The translations under genes and the position numbers were made by a program. Shown here one piece after another: positions 30,867 through 39,236 of a DNA stretch of 64,000 nt. The notes beneath the pieces are model-generated. The model saw nothing but the letters and a program-made list of their open reading frames with translations. It was not told where the DNA came from and made no database searches. Every line of letters starts with the position of its first letter. The stretch's first letter is position 1. This DNA is from an uncultured Prevotellaceae bacterium (GTDB taxonomy: Bacteria > Bacteroidota > Bacteroidia > Bacteroidales > Bacteroidaceae), in assembly GCA_949295905.1 (NCBI GenBank), contig CASFNA010000011.1, forward strand, positions 1 to 64,000. Reading direction: 5' to 3'.

Positions 30867-33323
30867 ATGAATAAAATCAAGTGTTTGTTAGTCGCCGGGG
30901 CGGTCACCGTGGCCGCCGTAGCTGCCAAGGCGCAGACCGTGACACCCGAGATTGAGAAGAGGGCGGCGGACATCGTAGCCAAGATGACCCTCGAAGAGAA
31001 AGTAAGCTACCTGTCGGGCGCGACGTCGTTTTCGCTCCGCGAAATACCGAGAGTCGGCATTCCGACGGTGCTGTTGGCCGACGGTCCGGTTGGAATACGC
31101 AACCATGCGCCCCACAGCACGCTGTATCCGGCATCGATGTTGAGCGCGGCCACGTGGAACAGAGACCTGCTCTACCGCCTCGGACGCTCGCTGGGCGACG
31201 ACGCGAGGGCACGCGGCGTGGGCATACTGCTCGGCCCCGGAGTGAACATTTACCGTTCGCCGCTGTGCGGAAGGAACTATGAATACTTTGGCGAAGACCC
31301 TTACCTGACTGGTGAAGCCGCCCTGGCCTACATCAACGGAGTGCAGTCGCGCGGCGTGCTGGCCACCATCAAGCACTTCGCAGGCAACAACCAAGAGTGG
31401 AGCCGACACCATGTAAGCTCGGAAATTGACGAGCGCACGCTGTTTGAAATCTACTTCCCGGCGTTCCAGAAGGCCGTCACCAAGGGCAAGGTAGGCTCTG
31501 TAATGGACAGCTACAACCTGCTCAACGGCGTGCATTCCACGGAGAACGCATGGCTCAACAAGGAAGTGCTGCGCAAGCGTTGGGGCTTCGACGGCATAAT
31601 AATGTCCGACTGGACGTCGGTATATTCAACCGTTGCGGCGGCCAACAACGGCCTCGACCTGGAGATGCCGAAGGGCAAGAACTTCACCGTTGACAAAATA
31701 CGCGCGGCCATCGAGGCTGGAACGGTGGACGAAAGGGTTATTGACGAGAAGGTGAAGCACATCCTCCAGACGGTCATAGCGTTCGGAATATTCGACCGGA
31801 AGCAGAAGGAAGAGGACATTCCGCTTGACAACCCGTCGTCGCACGAGACGGCTTTGGCACTGGCGCGCGAGGGCATCGTGATGCTAAAAAACGACGGAGG
31901 AGTGCTTCCCCTGCGCGGTTCCATAGCCTTGGTGGGGTCCAACGCCACGGTGATAACTACCGGCGGAGGCAGCGGCAACGTTGTTCCGTTCTCGTCAACG
32001 CCCGTGAGCGAGGCTCTGAAAAAGATGAACAAGAAGACCATAATGCTTACGGACGACGTGATTTATGACGACATAGCCGACCAGGTGTTCACCGACTCTA
32101 CGATGAAGACAAAGGGTTTCCGCGGCGAATACTTCAAGAACAAGGGACTGAAGGGCGCGGCCGACGTAGTGAGGATTGACCCGAAGGTGGACTTCGACTG
32201 GGAGTATGGCCGCCCGATGGACGGCTTCCCCACCGACACTTTCAGCGTGCGCTGGAGCGGATGCTACACTCCGAAGGCTGATGAGACGCTGAAAATATAC
32301 ATCGGAGGCGACGACGGCTACCGCCTGAAGGTGAACGGCAAGACCGTGGCAGGCGACTGGGGCAACCACGCCTATTCGTTCCGCGAGCTGGCTCTGAAGG
32401 TGAAAGGCGGCGTGAGGAACGACATCGTGGTGGAGTATTTTGACAACATATCGTCGGCCAACATAAAAGTCAGCCTCAAAAAACTTAACGAAGAGAAGCT
32501 GATGAAGGGCGTTCGCAAGGCCGACAACGTGGTATATTGCGCCGGATTCAACAGCAGCATCGAGGGCGAAGGCTTTGACCGCCCGTTCGAGCTGCCGCAG
32601 TTCCAGCAGGAAATGATAGCCCGCTTGGCCGCAGAGAACCCCAACATGGTGGTCGTTGTGAACGCCGGAGGAGGCATAGCCTTCAAGCCTTGGCTCGACA
32701 AAGTAAAGGGCGTGCTCATGGCTTGGTACCCGGGACAGGAGGGAGGACAGGCCATCGCCGAAATACTGCGCGGCAAGCTGTCGCCCAGCGGCAAGCTGCC
32801 AATATCGATAGAGGAGAAACTTGAGGACAACCCCTGCCACGAAAACTATCACGAGAACATGAAGGGACGCGAGCTGCGCTCGGTTGAATACCGCGAGGGA
32901 GTGTTCATGGGCTACCGCGGATACGACAAGACGGGCGTGAAGCCGCTGTTCCCCTTCGGCTTCGGACTGTCTTACTCCACCTTCGAATATTCAGGTCTTA
33001 CGCTTGAAAAGACCGGCGACAATGAAGTAAAGGTAGCCTTCAACGTGAAGAACACCGGGCGCGTGGAAGCCAAGGAGGCGGCACAGGTGTACGTATCAGA
33101 CCCCGTCTCGACGGTTAAACGCCCCAAGAAGGAGCTTAAAGGCTTCGAGAAAGTGACGCTGAAACCCGGCGAGACGAAGCGCGTAGAGCTTACGCTCGAC
33201 AAGGACGCCTTCGCCTATTACGACGTGATGCAGGAGCGGTTTGTCGTAGAGCCGGGCACGTTCACCATATCGGTGGGCGGCAGTTCGGCCGACCTTCCGC
33301 TCAAACAAGACATAGAACTTTGA
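30867..33323 (+). CDS. GH3 beta-glucosidase-like enzyme with inserted PA14 domain
   Basis: An 818-residue secreted enzyme (signal NKIKCLLVAGAVTVAAVAAKA). The GH3 barrel opens with IVAKMTLEEKVSYLSG, contains LADGPVGIRN and IKHFAGNNQEWSRH, and has nucleophile Asp248 in GIIMSDWTSVYS. A PA14 domain is inserted in the second domain at about residues 410-550 (GFRGEYFKNKGLKG... YIGGDDGYRLKVNGK), as in many beta-glucosidases. A fibronectin-III-like domain ends the chain. Six bp separate it from the DUF4886-GH3 gene, so the two are cotranscribed; a strong terminator follows at 33361. Confidence 0.92.
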   Translation: MNKIKCLLVAGAVTVAAVAAKAQTVTPEIEKRAADIVAKMTLEEKVSYLSGATSFSLREIPRVGIPTVLLADGPVGIRNHAPHSTLYPASMLSAATWNRDLLYRLGRSLGDDARARGVGILLGPGVNIYRSPLCGRNYEYFGEDPYLTGEAALAYINGVQSRGVLATIKHFAGNNQEWSRHHVSSEIDERTLFEIYFPAFQKAVTKGKVGSVMDSYNLLNGVHSTENAWLNKEVLRKRWGFDGIIMSDWTSVYSTVAAANNGLDLEMPKGKNFTVDKIRAAIEAGTVDERVIDEKVKHILQTVIAFGIFDRKQKEEDIPLDNPSSHETALALAREGIVMLKNDGGVLPLRGSIALVGSNATVITTGGGSGNVVPFSSTPVSEALKKMNKKTIMLTDDVIYDDIADQVFTDSTMKTKGFRGEYFKNKGLKGAADVVRIDPKVDFDWEYGRPMDGFPTDTFSVRWSGCYTPKADETLKIYIGGDDGYRLKVNGKTVAGDWGNHAYSFRELALKVKGGVRNDIVVEYFDNISSANIKVSLKKLNEEKLMKGVRKADNVVYCAGFNSSIEGEGFDRPFELPQFQQEMIARLAAENPNMVVVVNAGGGIAFKPWLDKVKGVLMAWYPGQEGGQAIAEILRGKLSPSGKLPISIEEKLEDNPCHENYHENMKGRELRSVEYREGVFMGYRGYDKTGVKPLFPFGFGLSYSTFEYSGLTLEKTGDNEVKVAFNVKNTGRVEAKEAAQVYVSDPVSTVKRPKKELKGFEKVTLKPGETKRVELTLDKDAFAYYDVMQERFVVEPGTFTISVGGSSADLPLKQDIEL

Positions 33324-33360
33324 CCCATATTTCATAAGTTTGACGTTTGACAGGTTGCAG

Positions 33361-33396
33361 ACGGCGCGGAAAACAGTAACTTTTCCGCGCCGTTTT
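33361..33396 (+). terminator. Rho-independent terminator of the carbohydrate series
   Basis: ACGGCGCGGAAAA and TTTTCCGCGCCGT form a perfect 13-bp stem with a 7-base loop, followed by a T-rich stretch, 38 bp after the GH3 stop. Confidence 0.88.
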
Positions 33397-33463
33397 ATTA
33401 TGGATTGAAGTTTGATTGCGTTTTGGAATGTAATCCGTAACGCTTTTACAGTCACTTGCTTAC

Positions 33464-33533
33464 AATGTAAAAGGCCGTCTCTCGCATTGCCAAAGACGGC
33501 CTTTCGCACGGTGAAAGACGGCCTTTTGCAAGG
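33464..33533. repeat. Palindromic-unit array (family A), copy 10 (three units)
   Basis: A shorter array, with one unit degraded (AAAAGGCCGTCTCTC). It ends about 47 bp upstream of the -33 box of the sigma-factor leader. Confidence 0.8.
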
Positions 33534-33579
33534 CCGTTAGCCGCCTTTCGTGAGGCCTTTGGAAAAAACGGCCTCATTA

Positions 33580-33611
33580 TTTGGCTGTAACCCGACTTTT
33601 TAGTATCTTTG
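33580..33611 (+). promoter_or_regulatory. Consensus Bacteroidetes promoter
   Basis: TTTG (33580-33583), 20 bases, TATCTTTG (33604-33611): a perfect match to TTTG-N19/21-TAnnTTTG. Transcription should start near 33618 and enter the structured leader ahead of the ECF sigma gene. Confidence 0.85.
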
Positions 33612-33617
33612 CAACGT

Positions 33618-33707
33618 CATTTGAAAGTAGCGGCTTCGGCCGCTCTTGCAATAATATTCCTCCTTTCAGAAGCCCTGTCCGTATTGATACGGCAGGGTTT
33701 TCTTTTT
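33618..33707 (+). ncRNA. Candidate small RNA or attenuating leader
   Basis: About 90 nt from the expected start to a terminator. It can form TGAAAG (33622-33627) pairing with CTTTCA (33663-33668), enclosing a UUCG-capped hairpin AGCGGC-TTCG-GCCGCT (33629-33644), and then the terminator hairpin at 33672-33698. A strong promoter, compact folding and a terminator before any open frame suggest a stand-alone RNA, or conditional read-through into the sigma gene 80 bp later. I do not recognise a described family. Confidence 0.6.
33672..33707 (+). terminator. Intrinsic terminator between promoter and ECF sigma gene
   Basis: GCCCTG-T-CCGTA and TACGG-CAGGGT form a stem of about 11 pairs with one bulged base and a TTGA loop, followed by TTTTCTTTTT. 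It lies upstream of, not after, the ECF sigma gene. Confidence 0.8.
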
Positions 33708-33786
33708 CACGGAACATGTTTTTTCAAGAAAAGTGCGATGCCGATGTCACGTTTCGCCGTTTGAAACGTCTGTTTAATGAAAAGGC

Positions 33787-34296
33787 ATGAAACCAGAAGA
33801 GTTCAACCATATCGTAGTACCGATGCGCGCAACGCTGGAAGAGCTTGCACGCCGTATGACCGGAGACGACGGCCGCGCCGAAGACTTGGTGCAGGAGGTC
33901 ATGCTCAAGATGTGGAGCATACGCGGCACCCTGGAGCGGTATGACAGCAAGGAGGCACTGGCCGTGGCCATACTGAAAAACAAGGCGCGCGACATGTGGA
34001 GGCACGACTCCTTGGAGCGGGGAACGGCCGCCGGAGGCGAAGAGCCTGCCGTTGACGGCCTCGCGGCGGAGCGTGCCGACGAAGTGGAGCTGGTGAAGCT
34101 AATCGTGGAACACCTGCCGCCGCTACAGGCAAGGCTGTTCAGGATGAAGGAAATAGAAGGTTACGACAACCTCGAAATAATGCAAATCACCGGCTGTACG
34201 GCTGAAAGCCTGCGGCAAAACCTCTCGAGGGCGAGGCGCAGGATTGTGGACGACTTCGCCAGGATTACACGGAAAAGGATAGGAAACGACAAATGA
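33787..34296 (+). CDS. ECF-type RNA polymerase sigma factor
   Basis: A 169-residue sigma-70 family protein with region 2 (MTGDDGRAEDLVQEVMLKMW at about 25-44) and region 4 (LPPLQARLFRMKEIEGYDNL... LRQNLSRARRRI). The last bases overlap the next gene (ATGA-type overlap, 34293-34296). The operon partner with one membrane helix is a plausible anti-sigma factor, though no FecR domain is visible. The targets are unknown; the outer-membrane barrel three genes down may be one. Confidence 0.9.
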   Translation: MKPEEFNHIVVPMRATLEELARRMTGDDGRAEDLVQEVMLKMWSIRGTLERYDSKEALAVAILKNKARDMWRHDSLERGTAAGGEEPAVDGLAAERADEVELVKLIVEHLPPLQARLFRMKEIEGYDNLEIMQITGCTAESLRQNLSRARRRIVDDFARITRKRIGNDK

Positions 34297-34745
34297 ACGA
34301 ATACAAGGAGGATTTGGCTATGGACAAGGAGATGCGTGCAAGGGAGTTGGCCGACAAGTATCTCGACGGGCTTACGACGCCCGGCGAGGAACGCTGGCTG
34401 GCGCGCTACTTCGCCGACGGCGGCGACACCGTGCCCCGGGAGCTCGAGCCCGTGAAGGCTCTGTTTGCCTATATAGGCAGTGAACGGCTGGCCATGGCCG
34501 CCCCGTCAGCCCCGAAGCGCAGCGTTAAGGTGCGCCTGCGGCTCTTCATCGCGTCGGCGGCGGCAGCCGCGGTGGTGGTCTTCGCCGTGGTGGCATACGC
34601 CAACCGCCGGCACGGCGGATATGCCGTAATAGACGGAAGGGTGTACACCGACCGCCAGACCGTCAACGAAGAAGCCCTCGACGCCCTGCACATCGTAGCG
34701 TCAGACTGCGGCGAATCGTTTGACGCCTTTGAACTGATGCAATGA
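34293..34745 (+). CDS. Single-pass membrane protein, possible anti-sigma factor
   Basis: A 150-residue protein with an acidic helical cytoplasmic part (residues 1-75, including RELADKYLDGLTTPGEERWL), one membrane helix at about 82-105 (LFIASAAAAAVVVFAVVAYA) and a 45-residue outer part. The N-terminal pattern is like the short zinc-less anti-sigma domains found with Bacteroidetes ECF factors. It overlaps the sigma gene by 4 bp. Function is inferred from arrangement only. Confidence 0.75.
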   Translation: MNEYKEDLAMDKEMRARELADKYLDGLTTPGEERWLARYFADGGDTVPRELEPVKALFAYIGSERLAMAAPSAPKRSVKVRLRLFIASAAAAAVVVFAVVAYANRRHGGYAVIDGRVYTDRQTVNEEALDALHIVASDCGESFDAFELMQ

Positions 34746-34763
34746 AAGGAGAACTATGATATT

Positions 34764-35231
34764 ATGGAAACAATGACCCGTCACGACATGAGACACAATA
34801 TCCTGAAGCGTATTGCGCTGACCTTTGCGGCGGCGCTGGCGCTCGTCCTGCCGGCCGCAGGCCAGGAAGGGCTGCACGTGGCCGACGTGTTCAGGCTGTA
34901 CGGCCACGCCAAAGGCTGCAAGATGGTGGAGATGCACGACGCCCGGCTGCACGGGTACGAGCTGAAACTGTACAAGAGCCTGACGTACAAGAACCTGCAA
35001 CCGGCCGTAGACCCGTATCTTAAGGCCGACCGCAAGGCGGCCAGGAAGATACGCGAAGTGGTGGAGAACGGACGCATAGTGAGCGGTTATTACATGATGC
35101 CGCCGCTCGGCGGTGGAGTGAACCGCTACATACTGTTCGGCAATCCGCGCGGCAGGGCAGGCGCGGTAATCTACATCGAAGGCGGGCTTTCGCCCGAAGA
35201 CATTATGAAACTTTGCTATTCCAGCATGTAA
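34764..35231 (+). CDS. DUF6108-like periplasmic protein
   Basis: A 155-residue protein with an N-terminal signal (LKRIALTFAAALALVLPAAG). The mature part resembles DUF6108 proteins of Bacteroides in order: VFRLYGHAKGCKMVEM, a KLYKSL region, GYYMMPPLGGGVNRYILF and VIYIEGGLSPEDIM. Function unknown. It lies between the putative anti-sigma gene and an outer-membrane barrel gene in one operon. The start may instead be the internal ATG at codon 7. Confidence 0.75.
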   Translation: METMTRHDMRHNILKRIALTFAAALALVLPAAGQEGLHVADVFRLYGHAKGCKMVEMHDARLHGYELKLYKSLTYKNLQPAVDPYLKADRKAARKIREVVENGRIVSGYYMMPPLGGGVNRYILFGNPRGRAGAVIYIEGGLSPEDIMKLCYSSM

Positions 35232-35249
35232 CAGCATAACAACAACGAT

Positions 35250-36149
35250 ATGAGACACCTTATTTTATTGCTGGCGGCACTGCTGCCTGCCGTGGCGTAT
35301 GCCGTAGAGAATGGCGACACCACGTTTACAGTGAAGGACAAGAAGATTGTAGTGAGCGTGGACAGCGGCACTACTACGGTGAAGGTTTACAACAGCGACG
35401 GCTACCGCCTGTCGAAGACGCGCGAGATGGAATTCGTAGACGGGCAGGAGGTGGAGCACGTATTCGTAGGCTCGCCGTTCGTTCCGGCGGAGAACTTGCA
35501 GAACATGAGCTTCCGTCCGCACTACGCTACGGTGTGGTTTGGCATGAATTTCCTTACCAAGGGCGCGTTCACCAACTCGTCAGACGGCCTGCACAGCCGC
35601 CGCACAGGCTCGTTCGAGCTTGGCGTGACGCCGTATTCAATAGCCGTGCCGTTCAACAAGGGGCGCACGTTCGGCCTCACCGCAGCCGTCCAGCTGGCAT
35701 GGGTGCACCAGTGCTTCCGCCGCGGCTACGCCATGGCCAACGACGGAGGGCGCATAGCCTACACGCAGCTTGATGGCGACGCGAAGGGCAACAGCATCAA
35801 CTACGGCGCGCTGCGCATACCCGTGATGCTGTCAATCCAGCGCGACTATGAGTCGTTTCACATGAGCCTCGGCCTCTCGGCGGAGGTAAGGACGAACGCC
35901 GAATACCGTTTCAAGCCGTCCGCCGCCACGGGTGACGTGCACACCCCGGACGGCCTGAAGCTGCGCCGCTTCGGCCTGAACCTTGAGTATTCGCTCGGCA
36001 TGGGGCCCGTAATACTGTCTGCCACGGCTGGGCTGACGCCGCTGTTCAAGACCGGCACCGGCAAGAATGCTTACTCGATGTCGGCCAAAGTGGGGCTTGA
36101 CGTGCTCGAACTTGTGCGCATGGTAAAAGGCAAGAACAAGCGGCGGTGA
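35250..36149 (+). CDS. Outer-membrane beta-barrel protein
   Basis: A 299-residue protein with signal peptide RHLILLLAALLPAVAYA. After about 90 residues of a periplasmic part it shows alternating amphipathic strands (FGLTAAVQLAWVHQCF, FHMSLGLSAEVRTNAEYRF, FGLNLEYSLGMGPVIL), as in small outer-membrane barrels. It ends with a basic tail (VKGKNKRR). Last gene of the ECF sigma operon, and perhaps its output. Specific family not recognised. Confidence 0.75.
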   Translation: MRHLILLLAALLPAVAYAVENGDTTFTVKDKKIVVSVDSGTTTVKVYNSDGYRLSKTREMEFVDGQEVEHVFVGSPFVPAENLQNMSFRPHYATVWFGMNFLTKGAFTNSSDGLHSRRTGSFELGVTPYSIAVPFNKGRTFGLTAAVQLAWVHQCFRRGYAMANDGGRIAYTQLDGDAKGNSINYGALRIPVMLSIQRDYESFHMSLGLSAEVRTNAEYRFKPSAATGDVHTPDGLKLRRFGLNLEYSLGMGPVILSATAGLTPLFKTGTGKNAYSMSAKVGLDVLELVRMVKGKNKRR

Positions 36150-36190
36150 GCCTGATTACGGCCGCTTGCGCAACAGCGTCATGCCCGGCG

Positions 36191-36280
36191 CATTATAAAA
36201 TGCCGCCTTTCGCACTGCGAAAGGCGGCATTTTGGCTTGTAAAAGGCGGTCTTTTGGAAGGTAAAAGGCCGCATATGGGA
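36191..36280. repeat. Palindromic-unit array (family A), copy 11
   Basis: Four units, the first and second fully complementary (AAAATGCCGCCTTTC and GAAAGGCGGCATTTT). It lies between convergent genes and ends 3 bp from the MFS stop codon. Confidence 0.85.
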
Positions 36281-36283
36281 AAA

Positions 36284-37606
36284 TCACTTCTCGCCAGACG
36301 TTTCCTTGATGATGCCTACGCACAGCGCACCGACTACCAGCAGCACGCCGGCTACAAGCATCATGCTGCTCTGCGCGCTGCCCACAAGGCTTAAGACAAC
36401 GCCTCCGAGAGCCGCGGCAATGATTTGAGGAATGCAGATGGTGCCGTTGAACAGGCCGAGGTATGTGCCCATGTGGCTGCCGTTGAGGGCGTTGGTTACG
36501 ATGGTGAAAGGCATGGCCAGCATTGCCGCCCACGCGCAGCCGATGAGCAGGTAGGGGATGAAGAGCACGTACTGGTCGTGGATGAAGGGCACCATGAGGA
36601 AGCCCGCGCCGCCCAATACGAGGCTAAGCGCATAGGCAACCTTGCGCGCCTTGAAGCGGGGCAGCACCATTGCCCAGCACACGCTGCCAACGGCCTGCAC
36701 GGCGAAGAGTATGCCCACCCAGTTGCCGGCGGCCTGGAAGCCCTCCGATGCCGGGTCGGTAGTGCCCCAGCAGGTCTCGGCGATGGCACCGTTGGTATAG
36801 TTCCACATGTACAGGAACGCCGCCCAGCAGAAGAACTGCACCAGTCCAACCGTCCAGAACGCCGTCGGCGCCTGGCGCAGCAGCTTGAGCCAGTTGGTCT
36901 TCTCCTCGTTGAGCGGCTTGGAGAGGCCGTGGTATTCGGCGTACTCCTTCGGCGGCATCTCCTTCACCTTGGCGGTGGTGTAGATAACGCAGAGTATGAG
37001 TATGGCCGCGCCTATGTAGAAAGAGTAAATCACCGAGTCGGGTATTACGCCGGGGGCGGCCACGTTGCTTATGCCTATGAACGTGAAGAAGAATGGGAAG
37101 ACGTAGCCCACGAGCGAGCCAGCGTTGCACAGGAAGCTCTGTATGGAGTAGGCCAGGGCCTTCTGCTTCTCGTTAACCATGTCGCCGACGAGCATCTTGA
37201 ACGGCTGCATCGCCATGTTGATGCTCGTGTCGAGGAACATGAGTGAGACGAGGCCGAACACCATCGCCGTAGACACGGCCATGCCGAAAGAGCCTGCGTT
37301 GGGCAGGAGGCACATCACGAGGACGGCCACCAGCGCACCCACGAAGAGGTAAGGGATGCGCCGTCCGAAGCGGCACCATGTCTTGTCGCTTAGCGTTCCC
37401 ACGATGGGTTGCACCACTATGCCCATCAGCGGCGGCAGTATCCAGAAGTAACTAAGGTCGTGAGGGTCGGCGCCAAGCGTCGCGAAGATGCGGCTGATGT
37501 TGGCGCTCTGAAGGGCGTAGGCTATCTGTACGCCGAAAAAACCGAAGCTAAGATTCCATAGCTTGGCGAAACTCAAGTCGGGTTTTCTTTTCAGTCCGGT
37601 ATTCAT
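36284..37606 (-). CDS. MFS sugar transporter, SLC45/maltose-sucrose permease type
   Basis: A 440-residue, 12-helix permease. The opening NLSFGFFGVQIAYALQSANI and GIVVQPIVGTLSDKTWCRFGRR are typical of the SLC45-type group that carries maltose, sucrose and related disaccharides across the inner membrane with protons. The LacI-type regulator lies directly upstream on the same strand and a SusCD system diverges from it, so it is probably the inner-membrane step of that glycan locus. Confidence 0.88.
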   Translation of the reverse strand: MNTGLKRKPDLSFAKLWNLSFGFFGVQIAYALQSANISRIFATLGADPHDLSYFWILPPLMGIVVQPIVGTLSDKTWCRFGRRIPYLFVGALVAVLVMCLLPNAGSFGMAVSTAMVFGLVSLMFLDTSINMAMQPFKMLVGDMVNEKQKALAYSIQSFLCNAGSLVGYVFPFFFTFIGISNVAAPGVIPDSVIYSFYIGAAILILCVIYTTAKVKEMPPKEYAEYHGLSKPLNEEKTNWLKLLRQAPTAFWTVGLVQFFCWAAFLYMWNYTNGAIAETCWGTTDPASEGFQAAGNWVGILFAVQAVGSVCWAMVLPRFKARKVAYALSLVLGGAGFLMVPFIHDQYVLFIPYLLIGCAWAAMLAMPFTIVTNALNGSHMGTYLGLFNGTICIPQIIAAALGGVVLSLVGSAQSSMMLVAGVLLVVGALCVGIIKETSGEK

Positions 37607-37636
37607 TTTCTATGTTTAAGGTATTAAGTTTTCATT

Positions 37637-37747
37637 TAATGAATAATGAACAATGAAAAATGAAAAATCAGGCATACGCCATGACCACTTCATTTTTCCA
37701 TTATTCATTCCTTCATTTTTCATTATTCATTCCTTCATTATTCATTT
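37637..37747. repeat. AT-rich inverted repeat (family E) overlapping the lacI 3' end
   Basis: AATGAATAATGAACAATGAA at left and ATTCATTTTTCATTATTCAT at right with a short loop. The right arm runs into the LacI-type gene and encodes its last residues. Confidence 0.75.
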
Positions 37748-38768
37748 CCCTCGTTGTCCCCCTTACTATGAGGCGTGTCCTTACGACGCGTTTCTCCACC
37801 TTGTCTACGGGTATTCGCCCCTCCACCTTGCCTATGAGGATGTCGGCGGCGAGGCGTCCCACCTCGTAGCCGTTCTGCTCCACGGTGGTGAGCATCGGGT
37901 CGCAGGCCACCGCGCGCTGGCCGTTGGTGAAGCCGCATACGGAAATGTCGTCGGGCACCCGCAGCCCCATGCGCTTTGCGGTGTACATTATGCCTATGGC
38001 GGTGTCGTCGTTTATGGCGAAGAATGCGTCGGGGCGGTTGTCCTGCTGCAGCACGGCCGGGGTGACGCGCTCGGCCTCCTCGCGGTTGTCGCACTCCATG
38101 CGGACGCACCCTTCGGGGTTTATGCCGTGCTTGCGCAGGGCGTCGTGCCAGCCGTTATAGCGGTTCTTGGATATTTCCATCTTCATCGACGAGCCGTAGA
38201 AGGCTATGCGGCGGCAGCCCGTCTGTATCATGTACTCCACGGCGGAGTAAGCCCCCATGTAGTCGTCTACGGTGACGCGGCTGGCGTTCACGCCCGTGCA
38301 GATGCGGTCGTAGAACACGAGCGGCACGCCGTTGTCGATGAGTTCCTGGAAGTGGGCGTAGCTGTTGGTGGTCTTGGCCTGCGACACGATGATGCCGCAC
38401 ACCTTGTTCTCGTAAAACGAGCGGCACGTCTCAACCTCGCGCCCGTAGTCCTCGTTGCTCTGTGCCACGAGCAGGCGGTAGCCGCTCTTGAGCGCCTCGT
38501 CCTCTATTCCGGCAAGGATGGATGAGAAGTAGAAGTGGGTGAACTGCGGTATGATGACCCCTATTATTTTCATGGTGCGCCTGCTGCGCAGCGACTCGGC
38601 CATGGGGTTGGGGCTGAACTTGTGCTCCCTGGCGTAGGCCGTTATAAGCTCGCGCTTCTCGCGGCTGATGCGCGTGCTGCCTTTCAGTGCGCGCGACACC
38701 GTGGCCACCGACACCCCGAGGGCGCGGGCTATGTCTTTCATCGTCATCGACGTGTTTTCCTTTGGCAT
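37713..38768 (-). CDS. LacI-family transcriptional regulator
   Basis: A 351-residue regulator from MPKENTSMTMKD at 38768; an upstream in-frame ATG reads promoter sequence. The helix-turn-helix is at about residues 8-30 (MKDIARALGVSVATVSRALK), the hinge near 50-60, then a periplasmic-binding-type effector domain. It probably controls the adjacent MFS permease and the two divergent SusC operons; three LacI-type operators (GCAAACGGTTGC or its complement) lie at 38917, 39052 and 45625. The C-terminal tail MNNEGMNNEK is encoded by the AT-rich repeat at 37637-37747. Confidence 0.92.
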   Translation of the reverse strand: MPKENTSMTMKDIARALGVSVATVSRALKGSTRISREKRELITAYAREHKFSPNPMAESLRSRRTMKIIGVIIPQFTHFYFSSILAGIEDEALKSGYRLLVAQSNEDYGREVETCRSFYENKVCGIIVSQAKTTNSYAHFQELIDNGVPLVFYDRICTGVNASRVTVDDYMGAYSAVEYMIQTGCRRIAFYGSSMKMEISKNRYNGWHDALRKHGINPEGCVRMECDNREEAERVTPAVLQQDNRPDAFFAINDDTAIGIMYTAKRMGLRVPDDISVCGFTNGQRAVACDPMLTTVEQNGYEVGRLAADILIGKVEGRIPVDKVEKRVVRTRLIVRGTTREMNNEGMNNEK

Positions 38769-38785
38769 GTTTTCCTCCGTTTCTG

Positions 38786-38793
38786 CAAATGTA
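38786..38793 (-). promoter_or_regulatory. Possible -7 box for the LacI-type gene
   Basis: Minus-strand TACATTTG, 18 bp upstream of the start codon; another candidate TAATTTTG lies at 38853-38860. Neither has a good TTTG at the right distance. Confidence 0.3.
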
Positions 38794-38916
38794 GTGCAAA
38801 TAAATGGAATACGCATCGTCTCCGCCGTAAAATCCACCCATTGCTGCGGCTGCAAAATTACTCAAAGGCTCGCAATGCTGTTTTTTACACCTTATATTAT
38901 TTAAAGATGCCTCCGC

Positions 38917-38928
38917 GCAAACGGTTGC
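38917..38928. promoter_or_regulatory. LacI-type operator 1
   Basis: GCAAACGGTTGC, near-palindromic with a central CG as in operators of the LacI/PurR family. It lies between the divergent lacI-like and susC genes. Confidence 0.65.
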
Positions 38929-38938
38929 ATGCCTGCGG

Positions 38939-39031
38939 TTTTCCAAAAGACGACCTTTCGCGTTGTAAAAGGCCGTCTTTCACCGTGCAAAAGGCCACCT
39001 TTCGCATTGCGAAAGGCCACCTTTTGGAAAA
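38939..39031. repeat. Palindromic-unit array (family A), copy 12
   Basis: Four units, nearly identical base for base to copy 14 (45512-45605), and in the same position relative to the downstream susC. Operators lie on both sides. Gap 38769-39236 contains this array, two operators and promoter elements, no gene. Confidence 0.88.
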
Positions 39032-39051
39032 CGGGCGGAAGCTGGACGGAT

Positions 39052-39063
39052 GCAAACGGTTGC
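39052..39063. promoter_or_regulatory. LacI-type operator 2
   Basis: A second GCAAACGGTTGC, 123 bp from the first, about 54 bp upstream of the putative -7 box of susC. Confidence 0.65.
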
Positions 39064-39116
39064 GCGGAAATAACCTGACTTTTGTGCAAACAAAACAAAA
39101 AAAAGCCAACGTATTT

Positions 39117-39124
39117 TAATTTTG
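39117..39124 (+). promoter_or_regulatory. Possible -7 box for susC (first pair)
   Basis: TAATTTTG matches TAnnTTTG, 113 bp upstream of the susC start. A TTTG at 39081 is too far upstream (32 bp) to be the partner. Confidence 0.45.
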
Positions 39125-39236
39125 CACGTGTGAAAATTACCTTATGGCGTTAGCCGGCCCGGCGGCGGCCGTGGCGGCGAGCGTATGTGATTGACAATCA
39201 TGTTTTACTTAATTTAAAACTTAAACAAAAAAAGCA

